A stretch of 64,000 nt of DNA, from NCBI GenBank assembly GCA_021781575.1, contig JAJXWP010000025.1, positions 1-64,000 on the forward strand, read 5' to 3'. The notes under the pieces are model-generated. The model ran no database searches, had not been told where the DNA came from, and saw nothing but the letters and a program-made list of their open reading frames with translations. Below, piece by piece: positions 52,819 through 61,221 of this stretch; the first letter of the stretch is position 1, and each line of letters starts with the position of its first letter. A program made the position numbers and the translations under genes. The stretch comes from Pseudomonadota bacterium (GTDB lineage: Bacteria; Pseudomonadota; Alphaproteobacteria; Rhodospirillales; Magnetospirillaceae).

Positions 52819-54093
52819 TTATCGCTTGTTTTTCAGATGCCGGGCCAACCGGAACCAAACCAGCCCGGCGAATCCGGCGAAAGCCGCCGCGCCGGTCAGG
52901 CCGGCGGCGGCGCCGAGCCGCACCAGCAGGCCTTGGCCGCTGACGATTCCGCCAGCGATCAAGGTGAGCGCCAGGCAATGGCAGATCAGATGAATTTTCA
53001 GCGGCCGCTCGGCGGTCAGCCGCGACACCAGTACCGGCTTGACGCCGGGGGCCACAGAATACATGGAGGCGAGGAAGGGAAGTATCCGTTGCAGGACCCC
53101 GGTAAGAAACGACAGCAACCAACCGAAGACCAGGACGAAGCCAAAGAGGGTCGCGCTCCAGGATGCCCCCAGCCCCGCAGCTGCAGCCAGGCCGAGACCG
53201 ATGCTGACCGGCATCAGCACCCATCCCAGGCGGATCAGCACGAAGGAGCCACCCAGTTGCTTCTTCATGCGACTTTTCATCACCTTGAACATCGCCCGCA
53301 AATGCATGCCGGTCGCCGCCAGGCCCAGCACCCCGCCGGCGAACACCAGCGCAGGCATCGCCGCGGCCAAGCCGGCCACGGTCACCACCAGAGCACCAGC
53401 GGCCAGCCACGCCGCCCGCTGCCCAAGGCGAGCATCAGCCGGTGGCGACAATCCGAACATCGGAACCAGGACGAAGCTGAAACCCAATGCCAGCATCCCC
53501 ATGAAGCCATAGGCCGCCACCACGGCATGGGCAATGGCCAGACCCCGGTGATCGGGGAGGTAGCCTCCGGCGAAATCGCCGATCAGCAGCAGCCCGAACA
53601 GAGCCAGGGTGACGAGGCTGGCCATGGCCGTCCAGGCATGGTCGGTAACGACCCGCATGTCGCTGACCCGGCGCAGATTATCGGCGATCACGGCGGCATA
53701 GACGGTCAGCCCTGCGACCATCAGGCCACCGCCAAGCTCCATGGACGGCTGGGCCACCGTCGCCATGCCGTGGAGCAAGGCGAGCAGCCCGCTGCAGAAC
53801 ATCCAGAAGGAAACCTTGCAGGCGACGACGGAGCGCAGCGGCTTCTTCGTCGCGACCGGCAGCAGCTGAAAGGCCGCACCCATCGCGGTCATGGCCAGCA
53901 CGCCAAGGGTGACCAGATGCAGCGCCGCCAGCAGGGGGCCCGGGCCGCCCTCGAATCCCGGCAGTTGGTCGCCGTACAGCAACAGCAGGGCCCACGCGGC
54001 CACATGGAAGACCACCGCTGCGCCGAAGAAGCGGAACGGCACGGAAGCTGGGAGCAGGCGGCCGCGGGCGCCTCCAAGGAAATCGGCGAACAT
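52819..54093 (-). CDS. polytopic membrane protein, haem-copper-oxidase-like
   Basis: 424 residues with about twelve predicted membrane helices. A few His lie in or near helices (AALHLVTLGVLAMTAMGAAF, AIAHAVVAAYGFMGMLALGF, LLHGMATV), recalling the layout of subunit I of haem-copper oxidases or NnrS-type proteins, but no complete haem/Cu ligand set was identified. It lies between genes tied to NO metabolism, so a role in NO or low-oxygen physiology is inferred. ATG at 54093 follows the DUF2249 stop by 2 bases. The longer open frame upstream is not real. Confidence 0.75.
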   Translation of the reverse strand: MFADFLGGARGRLLPASVPFRFFGAAVVFHVAAWALLLLYGDQLPGFEGGPGPLLAALHLVTLGVLAMTAMGAAFQLLPVATKKPLRSVVACKVSFWMFCSGLLALLHGMATVAQPSMELGGGLMVAGLTVYAAVIADNLRRVSDMRVVTDHAWTAMASLVTLALFGLLLIGDFAGGYLPDHRGLAIAHAVVAAYGFMGMLALGFSFVLVPMFGLSPPADARLGQRAAWLAAGALVVTVAGLAAAMPALVFAGGVLGLAATGMHLRAMFKVMKSRMKKQLGGSFVLIRLGWVLMPVSIGLGLAAAAGLGASWSATLFGFVLVFGWLLSFLTGVLQRILPFLASMYSVAPGVKPVLVSRLTAERPLKIHLICHCLALTLIAGGIVSGQGLLVRLGAAAGLTGAAAFAGFAGLVWFRLARHLKNKR

Positions 54094-54095
54094 GA

Positions 54096-54626
54096 TCAGT
54101 ATCCGTCGCGCCGCAAACGGATCCGAATGTCTCCGGATTCCCCGGAAATGCCGACCACGCTCCAGCCGATCTCGGCCAATTCCGGGTACAGGTAAAGAGG
54201 ATCGCGGTCCAAATGCGCGGTTACCGCGGTGCCGTCGGCAATGGTACCGCACAGCCGAAGAACCGCCACCATGGGAGCGGGCGGCTGCAAGCCCCGCAGG
54301 TCGATGGAAACGCCGTCGCCGTCGCGGCATACAGGCGCCCCGAGATCCGGCAGTCCATGACAATCTTCGTCGCTCGGCTCGCCCTCCACGCACCCCTTGC
54401 CGTCGCGCGTCAGGCGGATACGCCAATGACGCTCGCCCAGCTTTTGGGCCACCGACGAGAAGCCCATCTGGGCCAGGACGCGGCGCAGCGGAACGGGGTT
54501 GAACGGCGCGTCCAACGTCAAAAGCCCGTCGTTCGGCACCGCCTGGGCGCGCTCGACGACGGTGAGCAGAGGATCCAAGCCGCCCGCCAGCAGTGGGCGC
54601 AGGTCGAAGGGAGCGGTTTCCGTCAT
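54096..54626 (-). CDS. protein with two DUF2249 domains
   Basis: 176 residues with two similar halves: FDLRPLLAGGLDPLLTVVE...LRRVLAQMGF near 8-80 and VSIDLRGLQPPAPMVAVLRL...LYPELAEIGW near 105-170. DUF2249 has a TusA-like fold and is often encoded beside hemerythrins and NO-reduction genes. It is the first gene of the unit that continues with the membrane protein and the HHE protein, about 150 bases downstream of an FNR/DNR-type box. Confidence 0.88.
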   Translation of the reverse strand: MTETAPFDLRPLLAGGLDPLLTVVERAQAVPNDGLLTLDAPFNPVPLRRVLAQMGFSSVAQKLGERHWRIRLTRDGKGCVEGEPSDEDCHGLPDLGAPVCRDGDGVSIDLRGLQPPAPMVAVLRLCGTIADGTAVTAHLDRDPLYLYPELAEIGWSVVGISGESGDIRIRLRRDGY

Positions 54627-54774
54627 GGCATTCCTCGGGTCAGGGCGGTTTCGACGTCATCCTGGCGACCGAAGTGCGGAGGGATCTCGTCGATCCGAGG
54701 AATTTCCTCGATTCCACCCCGGAATGGCAGGATCGGTGACATATGCAGGATTGCCCCGGGATGATCCTTGATTT

Positions 54775-54788
54775 TTGACAAGAATCAA
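54775..54788. promoter_or_regulatory. FNR/DNR-type box upstream of the DUF2249 operon
   Basis: TTGACAAGAATCAA fits TTGAC-N4-ATCAA, a near-perfect FNR/DNR palindrome. It overlaps the stop codon of the DNR-like gene at 54785 and lies about 155 bases before the DUF2249 ATG. A second overlapping dyad, TTGATT with AATCAA, surrounds it. The matching -10 hexamer is weak. Confidence 0.65.
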
Positions 54789-55477
54789 TCCGTCCCGCAA
54801 AAACGGCGCAGCTCCGGCACGTTCTCGATGGTCAATTCCCGGCCCTGCGAGGACACCCCGAGCGGCCGCAAGCGCCCCATGGCGCGCGACAGGCTTTCCG
54901 GTGTTATGCCGATGCGACTGGCCAACTCGCTCTTGGTCAGCGGCAGAACGACAACGGCCCGCCCCACCGCATCCGGCTCTACCAGGGCGAGCAGATAGGA
55001 CCCCAGCCGCTGCACCGGGCTACGGCTCTTGAGATCGGCTATCTCCCCCATCAAGCGCCGTTCCCATCGAGCCAGGGAGGCCACCAGTTTTGCCGCCAGC
55101 CCATGGTCTTCGGCCAGCCGCTTGAGGAAGGGCTGCGCGGGAATCTCCAGCAGGCGGGTGCCCGCCGCCGCCTCGCCGTTCAGCGGGAAGCGACGGCTGG
55201 CAAAGATGGCGCCTTCGGCGAAAGTGTGCCCCTGATCGATGACTTCGATGATCGAGTGGTCGCCACTTTCGGTCAGGGCAAACAGATTGACCCGCCCGGC
55301 CAGTACCAGGAAGAAGCGGTCGGCCGCATCGCCACGGCTGAACAGTAACCCGCCCTCCGGATGTTCGGTGACGAAGGCGGCATCCAGCAACCCGAAGACC
55401 GAACGGCAATCGATCGCGGCAAACAACGGCGCCGACAGCACAATGGCCTCCTCGGCGGCGGACAGTGACGGCGTCAC
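54785..55477 (-). CDS. CRP/FNR-family regulator (DNR-like), gene 2
   Basis: 230 residues. An N-terminal effector barrel (GLLFSRGDAADRFFLVLAGR, VIDQGHTFAEGAIFASRRFP) is followed by a long dimer helix and a winged helix SELASRIGITPESLSRAMGR. The E-S-L-S-R of the recognition helix matches the FNR type that reads TTGA half-sites. There are no N-terminal Cys clusters, so it is not an Fe-S FNR but resembles DNR, which senses NO through haem. GTG start overlapping the upstream regulator (GTGA). Confidence 0.88.
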   Translation of the reverse strand: MTPSLSAAEEAIVLSAPLFAAIDCRSVFGLLDAAFVTEHPEGGLLFSRGDAADRFFLVLAGRVNLFALTESGDHSIIEVIDQGHTFAEGAIFASRRFPLNGEAAAGTRLLEIPAQPFLKRLAEDHGLAAKLVASLARWERRLMGEIADLKSRSPVQRLGSYLLALVEPDAVGRAVVVLPLTKSELASRIGITPESLSRAMGRLRPLGVSSQGRELTIENVPELRRFCGTD

Positions 55478-56184
55478 AGCCCCACCTCCTCGATGCAGAA
55501 GGCGCGCAAAGCCTCGATATCGGCAATGGCGACAACGTTGTCGGCCCGGCTTTCGACGCCCACGGCGGCCAACCGGACCAAGGCGCGCGACAGACTTTCC
55601 GCGGTCATGCCCAGGGCTTCGGCGGCAAGGCGCTTGTCATAGGGAAAGCGGACCACGGCCGGACCTTCCGTCTTCGTGGTCAGGCCCAGCAGGAATCCGG
55701 CGACGCGCTGCGCGGTGGACTTCAGCTTCAACTCGCTGATCTGCCCGACCAGCCCACGCAAGCGGACCGATAGCGAGCGCAACATTCTCAATGCCAAGTC
55801 GAAGCGGTCATCGAGACCGGCCAGGAACGGTGCGGCCGGCACCGACAGGACCTTGGCATAGCCGACGACACGCGCCGAATTTGGGTGCTTGCCGTCGATG
55901 AACAAGGCTGCCTCCCCCAGGACCGAGGGCCGCTTGGCAACCTCGAGGACGCTCTTGCGCCCCCCCTCCTCGACGAACAATTCCACATGCCCGTCAAGCA
56001 CGACAAAAAACCGCGATGCCGCATCGCCGCGGGCGAACAGGATATCTCCGTCAGGATGGGCCTCGGTCTGCGCCGTCGCCAGAAGACTGTGCAGATCCTG
56101 TTCCGCCATGCCGCCGAACAGCGGAGTCAGGGCCAGTTCGAGAAGGCCGTCGCGGCCGAATGGGGCGATGCGGGTGGAGGTCAT
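55474..56184 (-). CDS. CRP/FNR-family regulator (DNR-like), gene 1
   Basis: 236 residues. It has the same layout as its downstream neighbour: LHSLLATAQTEAHPDGDILF, a cNMP-like barrel with FFVVLDGHVELFVEEGG, and a winged helix AAEALGMTAESLSRALVRLA with the FNR-type E-S-L-S-R. It also lacks Fe-S cysteines. The two are diverged tandem paralogues. ATG at 56184 is preferred; a TTG start 13 codons earlier has no better signal. It is divergent from the glycosyltransferase gene. Confidence 0.87.
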   Translation of the reverse strand: MTSTRIAPFGRDGLLELALTPLFGGMAEQDLHSLLATAQTEAHPDGDILFARGDAASRFFVVLDGHVELFVEEGGRKSVLEVAKRPSVLGEAALFIDGKHPNSARVVGYAKVLSVPAAPFLAGLDDRFDLALRMLRSLSVRLRGLVGQISELKLKSTAQRVAGFLLGLTTKTEGPAVVRFPYDKRLAAEALGMTAESLSRALVRLAAVGVESRADNVVAIADIEALRAFCIEEVGL

Positions 56185-56297
56185 GGTCGGTGAAGTTAAC
56201 AGCGCATCAGCAAGCGCGGTCAAGCCGCTACGAATTGCGTGGAGGGCTTGTCGTCGGTATGGAACGGTTTGCCGACCGCGGGCGTTTGTCGTTAGCG

Positions 56298-57629
56298 ATG
56301 ACTGATGACCGAGGTCCGGACCGGACTTTCCCGTCTTTGGTGAGTATCGCGGTGCTGGTCGATTTGATGTGGCGGCCCGACGCGGGAGGCCATGTCAAAT
56401 GCTGGGAGCGGCTGGCCGAAGCCGCGGTGCGCCATCCGGCGGATTTGGATCTTACCGTCCATTTCGAAGCGGAACGGGACGGTCGCCGCGAACTGGCGCC
56501 GAACGTGCGTTATATCTTGCATCGGCCGATTCTCAGCACCTCGCACCTGCCGTTCCTATCCCATGTCCCGGATCATACCGACCTGGCCCCCAGCCAGCCG
56601 CGCCTCAAACGCCACCTCGGCGGCTGCGCCGTCATCCATACGACGGACGCGTATTTCGCCTTTGCCGGCACGGCCGAGCGACTGGTGGCGCGGTACGGGC
56701 TGCCGCTGGTCCACTCGGTGCATACCGACACCCCGGGCTACACGCGCATCTTCACCGCCGAGATTGTCGAGCGTCTGGCCGGCAGCGGGCTGCTCGGGCG
56801 CTGGCTCAATCAGCGCCTGGACTTGCCGGGAAAGGCCGAGCGCTCGATGCTGGATCGGCTGGCCCGCCACCAGAGCCTCTGCCGCTTTGTCCTGGCCTCG
56901 CGGCCGGCCGATTTGCAGCGGGCCTCCGCCATCGTCGGCGACCGCCGAGTGCGGCGACTGCGCCGCGGCGTCGACCACGGGCGGTTTGCACCGCAATGGC
57001 GTGATCGCCATCGACTGCGCCGCCGGCTGGGCGTGCCGTTTGACGCTGCGGTTGTGCTTTTCGTCGGCAGAATGAATCGCGGCAAGAACATTCTCGCCCT
57101 GGCGGAGGCCGTGCGCCAGTTGGTGGAATATGGCCTTCCCGTGCACCTGTTGTGTATCGGCGACGGCGAAGACCGCGAGCGGGTCGCCAGCCTTCTTGGG
57201 CCGGCCGCCACTTGCCCGGGGACCATGGCGCAACAGGACCTGGCGTGGGTGTACGCCTCGGCCGATATCTTTGCCCTGCCCTCCCTGATCGAGATTCACA
57301 GCAACGTCGTGCAAGAAGCCTTGTGTTCCGGCTTGCCGGCGGTCATCTCCGCCGACACGGGACTGCAGGCATTGTTCGGGGCAAGAGGGAACGGCGTCCT
57401 GGTCGCTGGAACCGATGCCGCTTCCTGGGCCGAAACCTTGCGGCCCCTGGTGGTCGATCGATCCTCGGCCGCCGCCATGGGGCGGGCCGGGCGACAATTC
57501 GCCGAGGCCCACCTGCCTTCCTGGGACGACGTGCTTGTCGAAGACCTGTTGCCGGTCTGGCGCGAAGCGGCTGCCACGGCGCCGGCCACGGCCCAACCCT
57601 CGCCGCCATGCCGGCACCGCGCATCCTGA
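56298..57629 (+). CDS. GT4-type glycosyltransferase
   Basis: 443 residues. The C-terminal half has the GT-B/GT4 pattern VVLFVGRMNRGKNILALAEA, DLAWVYASADIFALPSLIEI and an ExxxxxxxEAxxSGLP-like HSNVVQEALCSGLPAVIS. The donor and acceptor are unknown. The ATG at 56298 lacks a good ribosome-binding site; another in-frame ATG at 56259, with GGAGG 13 bases before it, is equally possible. It overlaps the PIG-L gene by 22 bases, so the two act together. Confidence 0.85.
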   Translation: MTDDRGPDRTFPSLVSIAVLVDLMWRPDAGGHVKCWERLAEAAVRHPADLDLTVHFEAERDGRRELAPNVRYILHRPILSTSHLPFLSHVPDHTDLAPSQPRLKRHLGGCAVIHTTDAYFAFAGTAERLVARYGLPLVHSVHTDTPGYTRIFTAEIVERLAGSGLLGRWLNQRLDLPGKAERSMLDRLARHQSLCRFVLASRPADLQRASAIVGDRRVRRLRRGVDHGRFAPQWRDRHRLRRRLGVPFDAAVVLFVGRMNRGKNILALAEAVRQLVEYGLPVHLLCIGDGEDRERVASLLGPAATCPGTMAQQDLAWVYASADIFALPSLIEIHSNVVQEALCSGLPAVISADTGLQALFGARGNGVLVAGTDAASWAETLRPLVVDRSSAAAMGRAGRQFAEAHLPSWDDVLVEDLLPVWREAAATAPATAQPSPPCRHRAS

Positions 57630-58375
57630 TCCTGGCCCCTCACCCCGACGACGAGGTGGTCGGTTGCGCTGCCGCCATCGGCCGGGCGCGAACCGGCGGA
57701 GCGCGGCTCTTCCTCCTGACATTGACCACCGGTGTCCCCGCCGCCGACCGGCTATGGCCATGGGACCGGGCCCGCTGCGGCGACCGCGTCCGCCGCCGCC
57801 GCGACGAAGCGCTGCAGGCCGCCCGGGCCTTGGCGATCGAGCCGGTGGAGAGCCTCGACTTGCCCAGCCGGACGTTGCGGTGCCATTTGCCGATGGCGTT
57901 GGCCGCCGTAGAGCGCGCCTGCGCCGGATGCCGGGCGGGAATGCTGTGGGTTCCCGCCTACGAAGGCGGGCACCAGGACCACGACGCCGCCAACGCCATC
58001 GGAGCGCTGTTCCGCTCGCGGCTGCCGGTATGGGAATTCAGCGAATACAACTTCGCCGGCGGCTCGATTCGCCGACAGGAATTTCCGCAGCCGGCCGGCG
58101 ATGCGATCCGCCTCCACCTGACCTCGGCCGAGATGACGCGAAAGCGCGACCTGCTGACGATCTACCGGTCGGAACGCGGCAATCTCCATCACGTCGGCTG
58201 CCGGCAGGAGACCTTTCGCCCCCTCATCCCCTATGACTACGCCCGGCCGCCCCACCCTGGGCGCCTGTTCTACGAACGTTTTCACTGGTTTCCTATGCCG
58301 CACCCGCGCATCGACCGCACCACCTCGGCCGAGGTGTCGCGCGACCTGGTCGAATTTTTCCGCCGGATGGGATAA
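57608..58375 (+). CDS. PIG-L family N-acetylglucosamine deacetylase-like protein
   Basis: 255 residues. RILILAPHPDDEVVGCAAAI holds the zinc-binding HPDDE motif and YEGGHQDHDAANAIG the second His pair, the LmbE/PIG-L pattern. These enzymes remove acetyl groups from GlcNAc in glycolipids or small thiols. Next to a glycosyltransferase it suggests synthesis of a modified glycolipid or glycoside. It starts inside the end of the glycosyltransferase frame. Confidence 0.9.
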   Translation: MPAPRILILAPHPDDEVVGCAAAIGRARTGGARLFLLTLTTGVPAADRLWPWDRARCGDRVRRRRDEALQAARALAIEPVESLDLPSRTLRCHLPMALAAVERACAGCRAGMLWVPAYEGGHQDHDAANAIGALFRSRLPVWEFSEYNFAGGSIRRQEFPQPAGDAIRLHLTSAEMTRKRDLLTIYRSERGNLHHVGCRQETFRPLIPYDYARPPHPGRLFYERFHWFPMPHPRIDRTTSAEVSRDLVEFFRRMG

Positions 58376-58408
58376 ACCTCCCTGAACGCCAGCCATCGGG
58401 AGTTTCTC

Positions 58409-58894
58409 ATGCCGACCTTCGACATCGTTTCCAAGACCAACATGGCGGAAGTGGACAACGCCCTTGCCGGGATTACCCGCGAAATCGCTCAACGGTTCGA
58501 TTTCAAGGGAAGCAAATGTTCCGTCGAGCGCAACGAAGAGACGATTACCGTCCTGGCCGACGACGATATGAAGCTGAAGCAGATGCACGAACTGCTGAAG
58601 GTCTATTTCACCCGGCGAAACGTCGACCCCAAGGCGCTCGACTTCAAGCCGGTCGAGAAGGCGGCGGGAAACACGGTACGACAAGTGGTGATGGTCAAGC
58701 AGGGTATCGACAAGGATCTGGCAAAAATCCTCGTCAAGGAGATCAAGGACAGCAAAATCAAAGTCCAGGTCACGATCCAGGGCGACGAACTTCGGGTAAC
58801 CGGAAAAAAGCGCGATGACCTGCAAGAGGTCATCGCCCTCGTCAAGAAGCTATCGGTTGAGCAGCCATTGCAGTATGTGAACTTCCGCGACTAA
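58409..58894 (+). CDS. yajQ: YajQ family protein
   Basis: 161 residues. MPTFDIVSKTNMAEVDNAL, QRFDFKGSKCSVER, KEIKDSKIKVQVTIQGDELR and VTGKKRDDLQEVIAL match YajQ. YajQ homologues bind cyclic di-GMP in Xanthomonas and nucleic acid in E. coli. Given the many c-di-GMP genes in this window it may act as an effector, but this is inferred. ATG follows GGGAGTTTCTC. Confidence 0.95.
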   Translation: MPTFDIVSKTNMAEVDNALAGITREIAQRFDFKGSKCSVERNEETITVLADDDMKLKQMHELLKVYFTRRNVDPKALDFKPVEKAAGNTVRQVVMVKQGIDKDLAKILVKEIKDSKIKVQVTIQGDELRVTGKKRDDLQEVIALVKKLSVEQPLQYVNFRD

Positions 58895-58961
58895 GGGTCG
58901 TTGATATTCAGCGCAGAGGAATGGCGCATTCGAAGTCCGGATTTCGTCACATTACTTCGTC

Positions 58962-58986
58962 GTGGCCGGGCTTGAGACCCGGCCAC
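58962..58986. repeat. REP-like hairpin
   Basis: GTGGCCGGGCTTGAGACCCG begins a perfect 9-bp stem (GTGGCCGGG with CCCGGCCAC) around CTTGAGA. It sits between yajQ and the convergent ompW gene. The sequence resembles dispersed intergenic palindromes of alphaproteobacteria and may also work as a terminator. Confidence 0.5.
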
Positions 58987-59063
58987 CCGCGGCAGGCGGC
59001 GCCGCAGGACGTGGATGCCCTGCACAAGGCAGCGCGTGACGATTCCCGGAATATCAACCGCCT

Positions 59064-59747
59064 TTAGAAGCGGTAGCCGATGCCGAAGCCAAGGAGCCAG
59101 GGGTCGATGTCCACCTTGGCCTTGATCGCGCCGGCGGCGGTATCAAGATGGACGTTGGTGCTGAGAAACAGCTTTTTTACGTCGGAGTTGACATACCACC
59201 GGCCGGTAACGTTGTAGTCGAAACCGAATTGCAGGGCAGCACCGACGGCGTCGTCATAATGGGTGCTATAGATCAGGTTCGATGGACCGCCATGCTGGTC
59301 GTAGAAGAATGTATAGTTGATGCCGGCCCCGACATAGGGATTGAACCTCTCGGTCGGAAGGAAATGCCACTGTGCCGTTACTGTCGGCGGCAGCAGTCGG
59401 ACCGAACCCAGGTTCAGCGGCACGCCAAGAATATTCCCCTTTTCCGTGACGTCATGATAGGTGACGCCGGCAATTGCCTCGACCGCGATGTTCGGCGTGA
59501 AGAAATAACTGGCATCCAGTTCCGGTACCCAGTTGTCGGTAACGTCGGCATGACCGCCGATGAACGCGCCCGGGCCGGATAGCGACGTGCCGGTGTCGGG
59601 TAATACCCCCAGTGCCCGGGCACGTACGAGAATGCTGCCGGCCTGGAAGCCGCCGTCGTCGGTCTCCGCCGCTTTGACCGCGGTAGCGCCGACCAGCAGG
59701 CCAACGGCAGCGGCCGAGGCCACAAGAAAGCAGGAACGTTTGAACAT
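59064..59747 (-). CDS. ompW: OmpW family outer membrane protein
   Basis: 227 residues. A signal peptide (SCFLVASAAAVGLLVGATAV) is followed by an eight-strand barrel: ILVRARALGVLPDTG, DVTDNWVPELDASYFF, NPYVGAGINYTFFYD, and a C-terminal WLLGFGIGYRF ending in Phe, the outer-membrane insertion signal. OmpW forms a small hydrophobic channel. ATG at 59747. A perfect FNR-type palindrome lies about 146 bases upstream, in line with FNR control of ompW in enterobacteria. Confidence 0.95.
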   Translation of the reverse strand: MFKRSCFLVASAAAVGLLVGATAVKAAETDDGGFQAGSILVRARALGVLPDTGTSLSGPGAFIGGHADVTDNWVPELDASYFFTPNIAVEAIAGVTYHDVTEKGNILGVPLNLGSVRLLPPTVTAQWHFLPTERFNPYVGAGINYTFFYDQHGGPSNLIYSTHYDDAVGAALQFGFDYNVTGRWYVNSDVKKLFLSTNVHLDTAAGAIKAKVDIDPWLLGFGIGYRF

Positions 59748-59859
59748 CTTAAGATACCCCCAGCAATGGATCGCCACTGCGGAAGGGACCACCTCCACCA
59801 ACCACCTTTCCCGCCCCACGGTTGATAAAGGCTTGCGCCACATATCCGCATCGGCGCTA

Positions 59860-59900
59860 ACTTTACCCGCACGCGGATTGTGCTCTTTGATCTATATCAA
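59860..59900 (-). promoter_or_regulatory. FNR-type class II promoter of ompW
   Basis: TTGATCTATATCAA at 59887-59900 is a perfect FNR palindrome (TTGAT-N4-ATCAA). On the minus strand TAAAGT at 59865-59860 sits where a -10 should be, giving a start near 59853 and the box centre at about -41, the classic class II position. The predicted leader is about 105 bases. Confidence 0.8.
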
Positions 59901-60043
59901 TACTCCCACATATTTTATGTGTATTGCGACATTTATGCCACATTCCTGCCGCTCGGCCTCGATAGTCGCCAGCGGATGATTCCGGCCGCAATCCCACCCT
60001 TGCGGCGCCCCCAACCGATGAATTGTGGGCCGCTACCCGGTGG

Positions 60044-60814
60044 TCAATGAGTCGTCACCGGGCCGCCTTCGCCGGTTTCTTCACCAACCGACCGAGCCGC
60101 GCGTTGGATGGCGCCGCTCGCCCGACGCACCGCCTGTCGTCCGGCATCACGGGCCGATTCCACCAGCCCGGCGCTGGCCTCGCCCAGCATTTCCGCCTCA
60201 CGCCGGCTGCGCGGCAGAGCAGCCCCCATCGCCACCCCGGCGACTACCGCCACCATCCCGATCAGCAGCGGATGATCCTGGAATACGTCGGAGCTTCGGC
60301 CGGCCCATTCGCCGGCGCGATTCCGCACGCTGACCGACAGCCGCCGCATACGGTGCGTCGCCTTGCGAGCCCGCTCTCGTACTTGGCCTGTGAACTCCTG
60401 GGCGCTTTCTCCGAGATTGCGGGCCAGTTCTCCGGTCCGTTCGCGCGCCGCATCGCTCAATTCCGCGATGCGGCCCGAACCGTTGCCGCTCTCGCCGGCA
60501 CCATGTCCCGCCCATTCTTCGCGCTCATAGCCTTCGGCGCCGGGTTCGGCGGCCTCCTCGAGCCGGGACGCCGCCGGCCGTATGCTCGACAGCGCCAGCC
60601 ATCCCAAGCCAAGGCCGACCAGCGCCAAGGGCACCGGATTGTCCCGCACCAGATCCATCAGGTGCGAATCTCTGATACTGACACTACGCATGGTTTCCAT
60701 GGCCTCATCGACTATACGATTGGGAGACAACTTACGTTCGATGGCCTGCAGCGTATCCGCCAAGTCGCTGCGGGTCTTCTCGATCTCGCCTTGGATATCG
60801 TCCGTTTGGCTCAT
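60044..60814 (-). CDS. DUF3618 membrane protein
   Basis: 256 residues. The N terminus DIQGEIEKTRSDLADTLQAI with ERKLSP is the DUF3618 signature. A membrane helix follows (NPVPLALVGLGLGWLALSS), then a long Arg/Glu-rich helix like a late-embryogenesis or apolipoprotein coil, and a second hydrophobic segment (PLLIGMVAVVAGVAMGAAL). Function unknown; commonly found in envelope-stress gene sets. The ATG overlaps the holin-like gene stop. Confidence 0.85.
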   Translation of the reverse strand: MSQTDDIQGEIEKTRSDLADTLQAIERKLSPNRIVDEAMETMRSVSIRDSHLMDLVRDNPVPLALVGLGLGWLALSSIRPAASRLEEAAEPGAEGYEREEWAGHGAGESGNGSGRIAELSDAARERTGELARNLGESAQEFTGQVRERARKATHRMRRLSVSVRNRAGEWAGRSSDVFQDHPLLIGMVAVVAGVAMGAALPRSRREAEMLGEASAGLVESARDAGRQAVRRASGAIQRAARSVGEETGEGGPVTTH

Positions 60815-61221
60815 AGAGTCCGCCCCCTCGGGGTCTGTTCTTTGGCCCAGCTGGTCGTATCCCGAAGCGAGGCGATGGTTTTGCTCGGCGCCAGCCGTTC
60901 CGCTTTCAGCACCACCAAGCCCCGCATCAGCACTGCAGCGCCGATCAACAGCACCGCAATTCCCAGCACCAGCGCCGACTGCCAATAGCCAATGGACTGC
61001 GCCAAACCGATGATCGCCGCGGCCAGCAGGGCCTCGAGCGCCAGCAGCAGGATCACCCCACCCACAGCCAGTTCTCCGACGCCGGATCCCGCCTGAGCGA
61101 CCTTGTCGGCCAATTCGGCTTTGGCCAAGGCGATCTCCTGGCGGAACAATTGGGCGGTTTCACGGCTGAGTTCGGTGAGTAGAGTGCCGAAGGATCGCTC
61201 CGGTTTCACGCTGTCGTTCAT
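60811..61221 (-). CDS. holin-X-like / DUF1469 membrane protein
   Basis: 136 residues. An amphipathic N terminus (LLTELSRETAQLFRQEIALA, KAELADK) is followed by two membrane helices (VGGVILLLALEALLAAAIIG and a second near 80-100). It matches the phage-holin-family/DUF1469 (YqjE-like) proteins, which are bacterial envelope proteins and not evidence of a prophage. The ATG overlaps the upstream gene stop and its stop overlaps the DUF3618 gene: a three-gene overlapping operon. Confidence 0.88.
   Translation of the reverse strand: MNDSVKPERSFGTLLTELSRETAQLFRQEIALAKAELADKVAQAGSGVGELAVGGVILLLALEALLAAAIIGLAQSIGYWQSALVLGIAVLLIGAAVLMRGLVVLKAERLAPSKTIASLRDTTSWAKEQTPRGRTL

Noticed and set aside
60811-61221. 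prophage, suggested by the holin-like protein
   Set aside because: No other phage genes occur nearby. The DUF1469/holin-X family is widespread in bacterial envelope operons.
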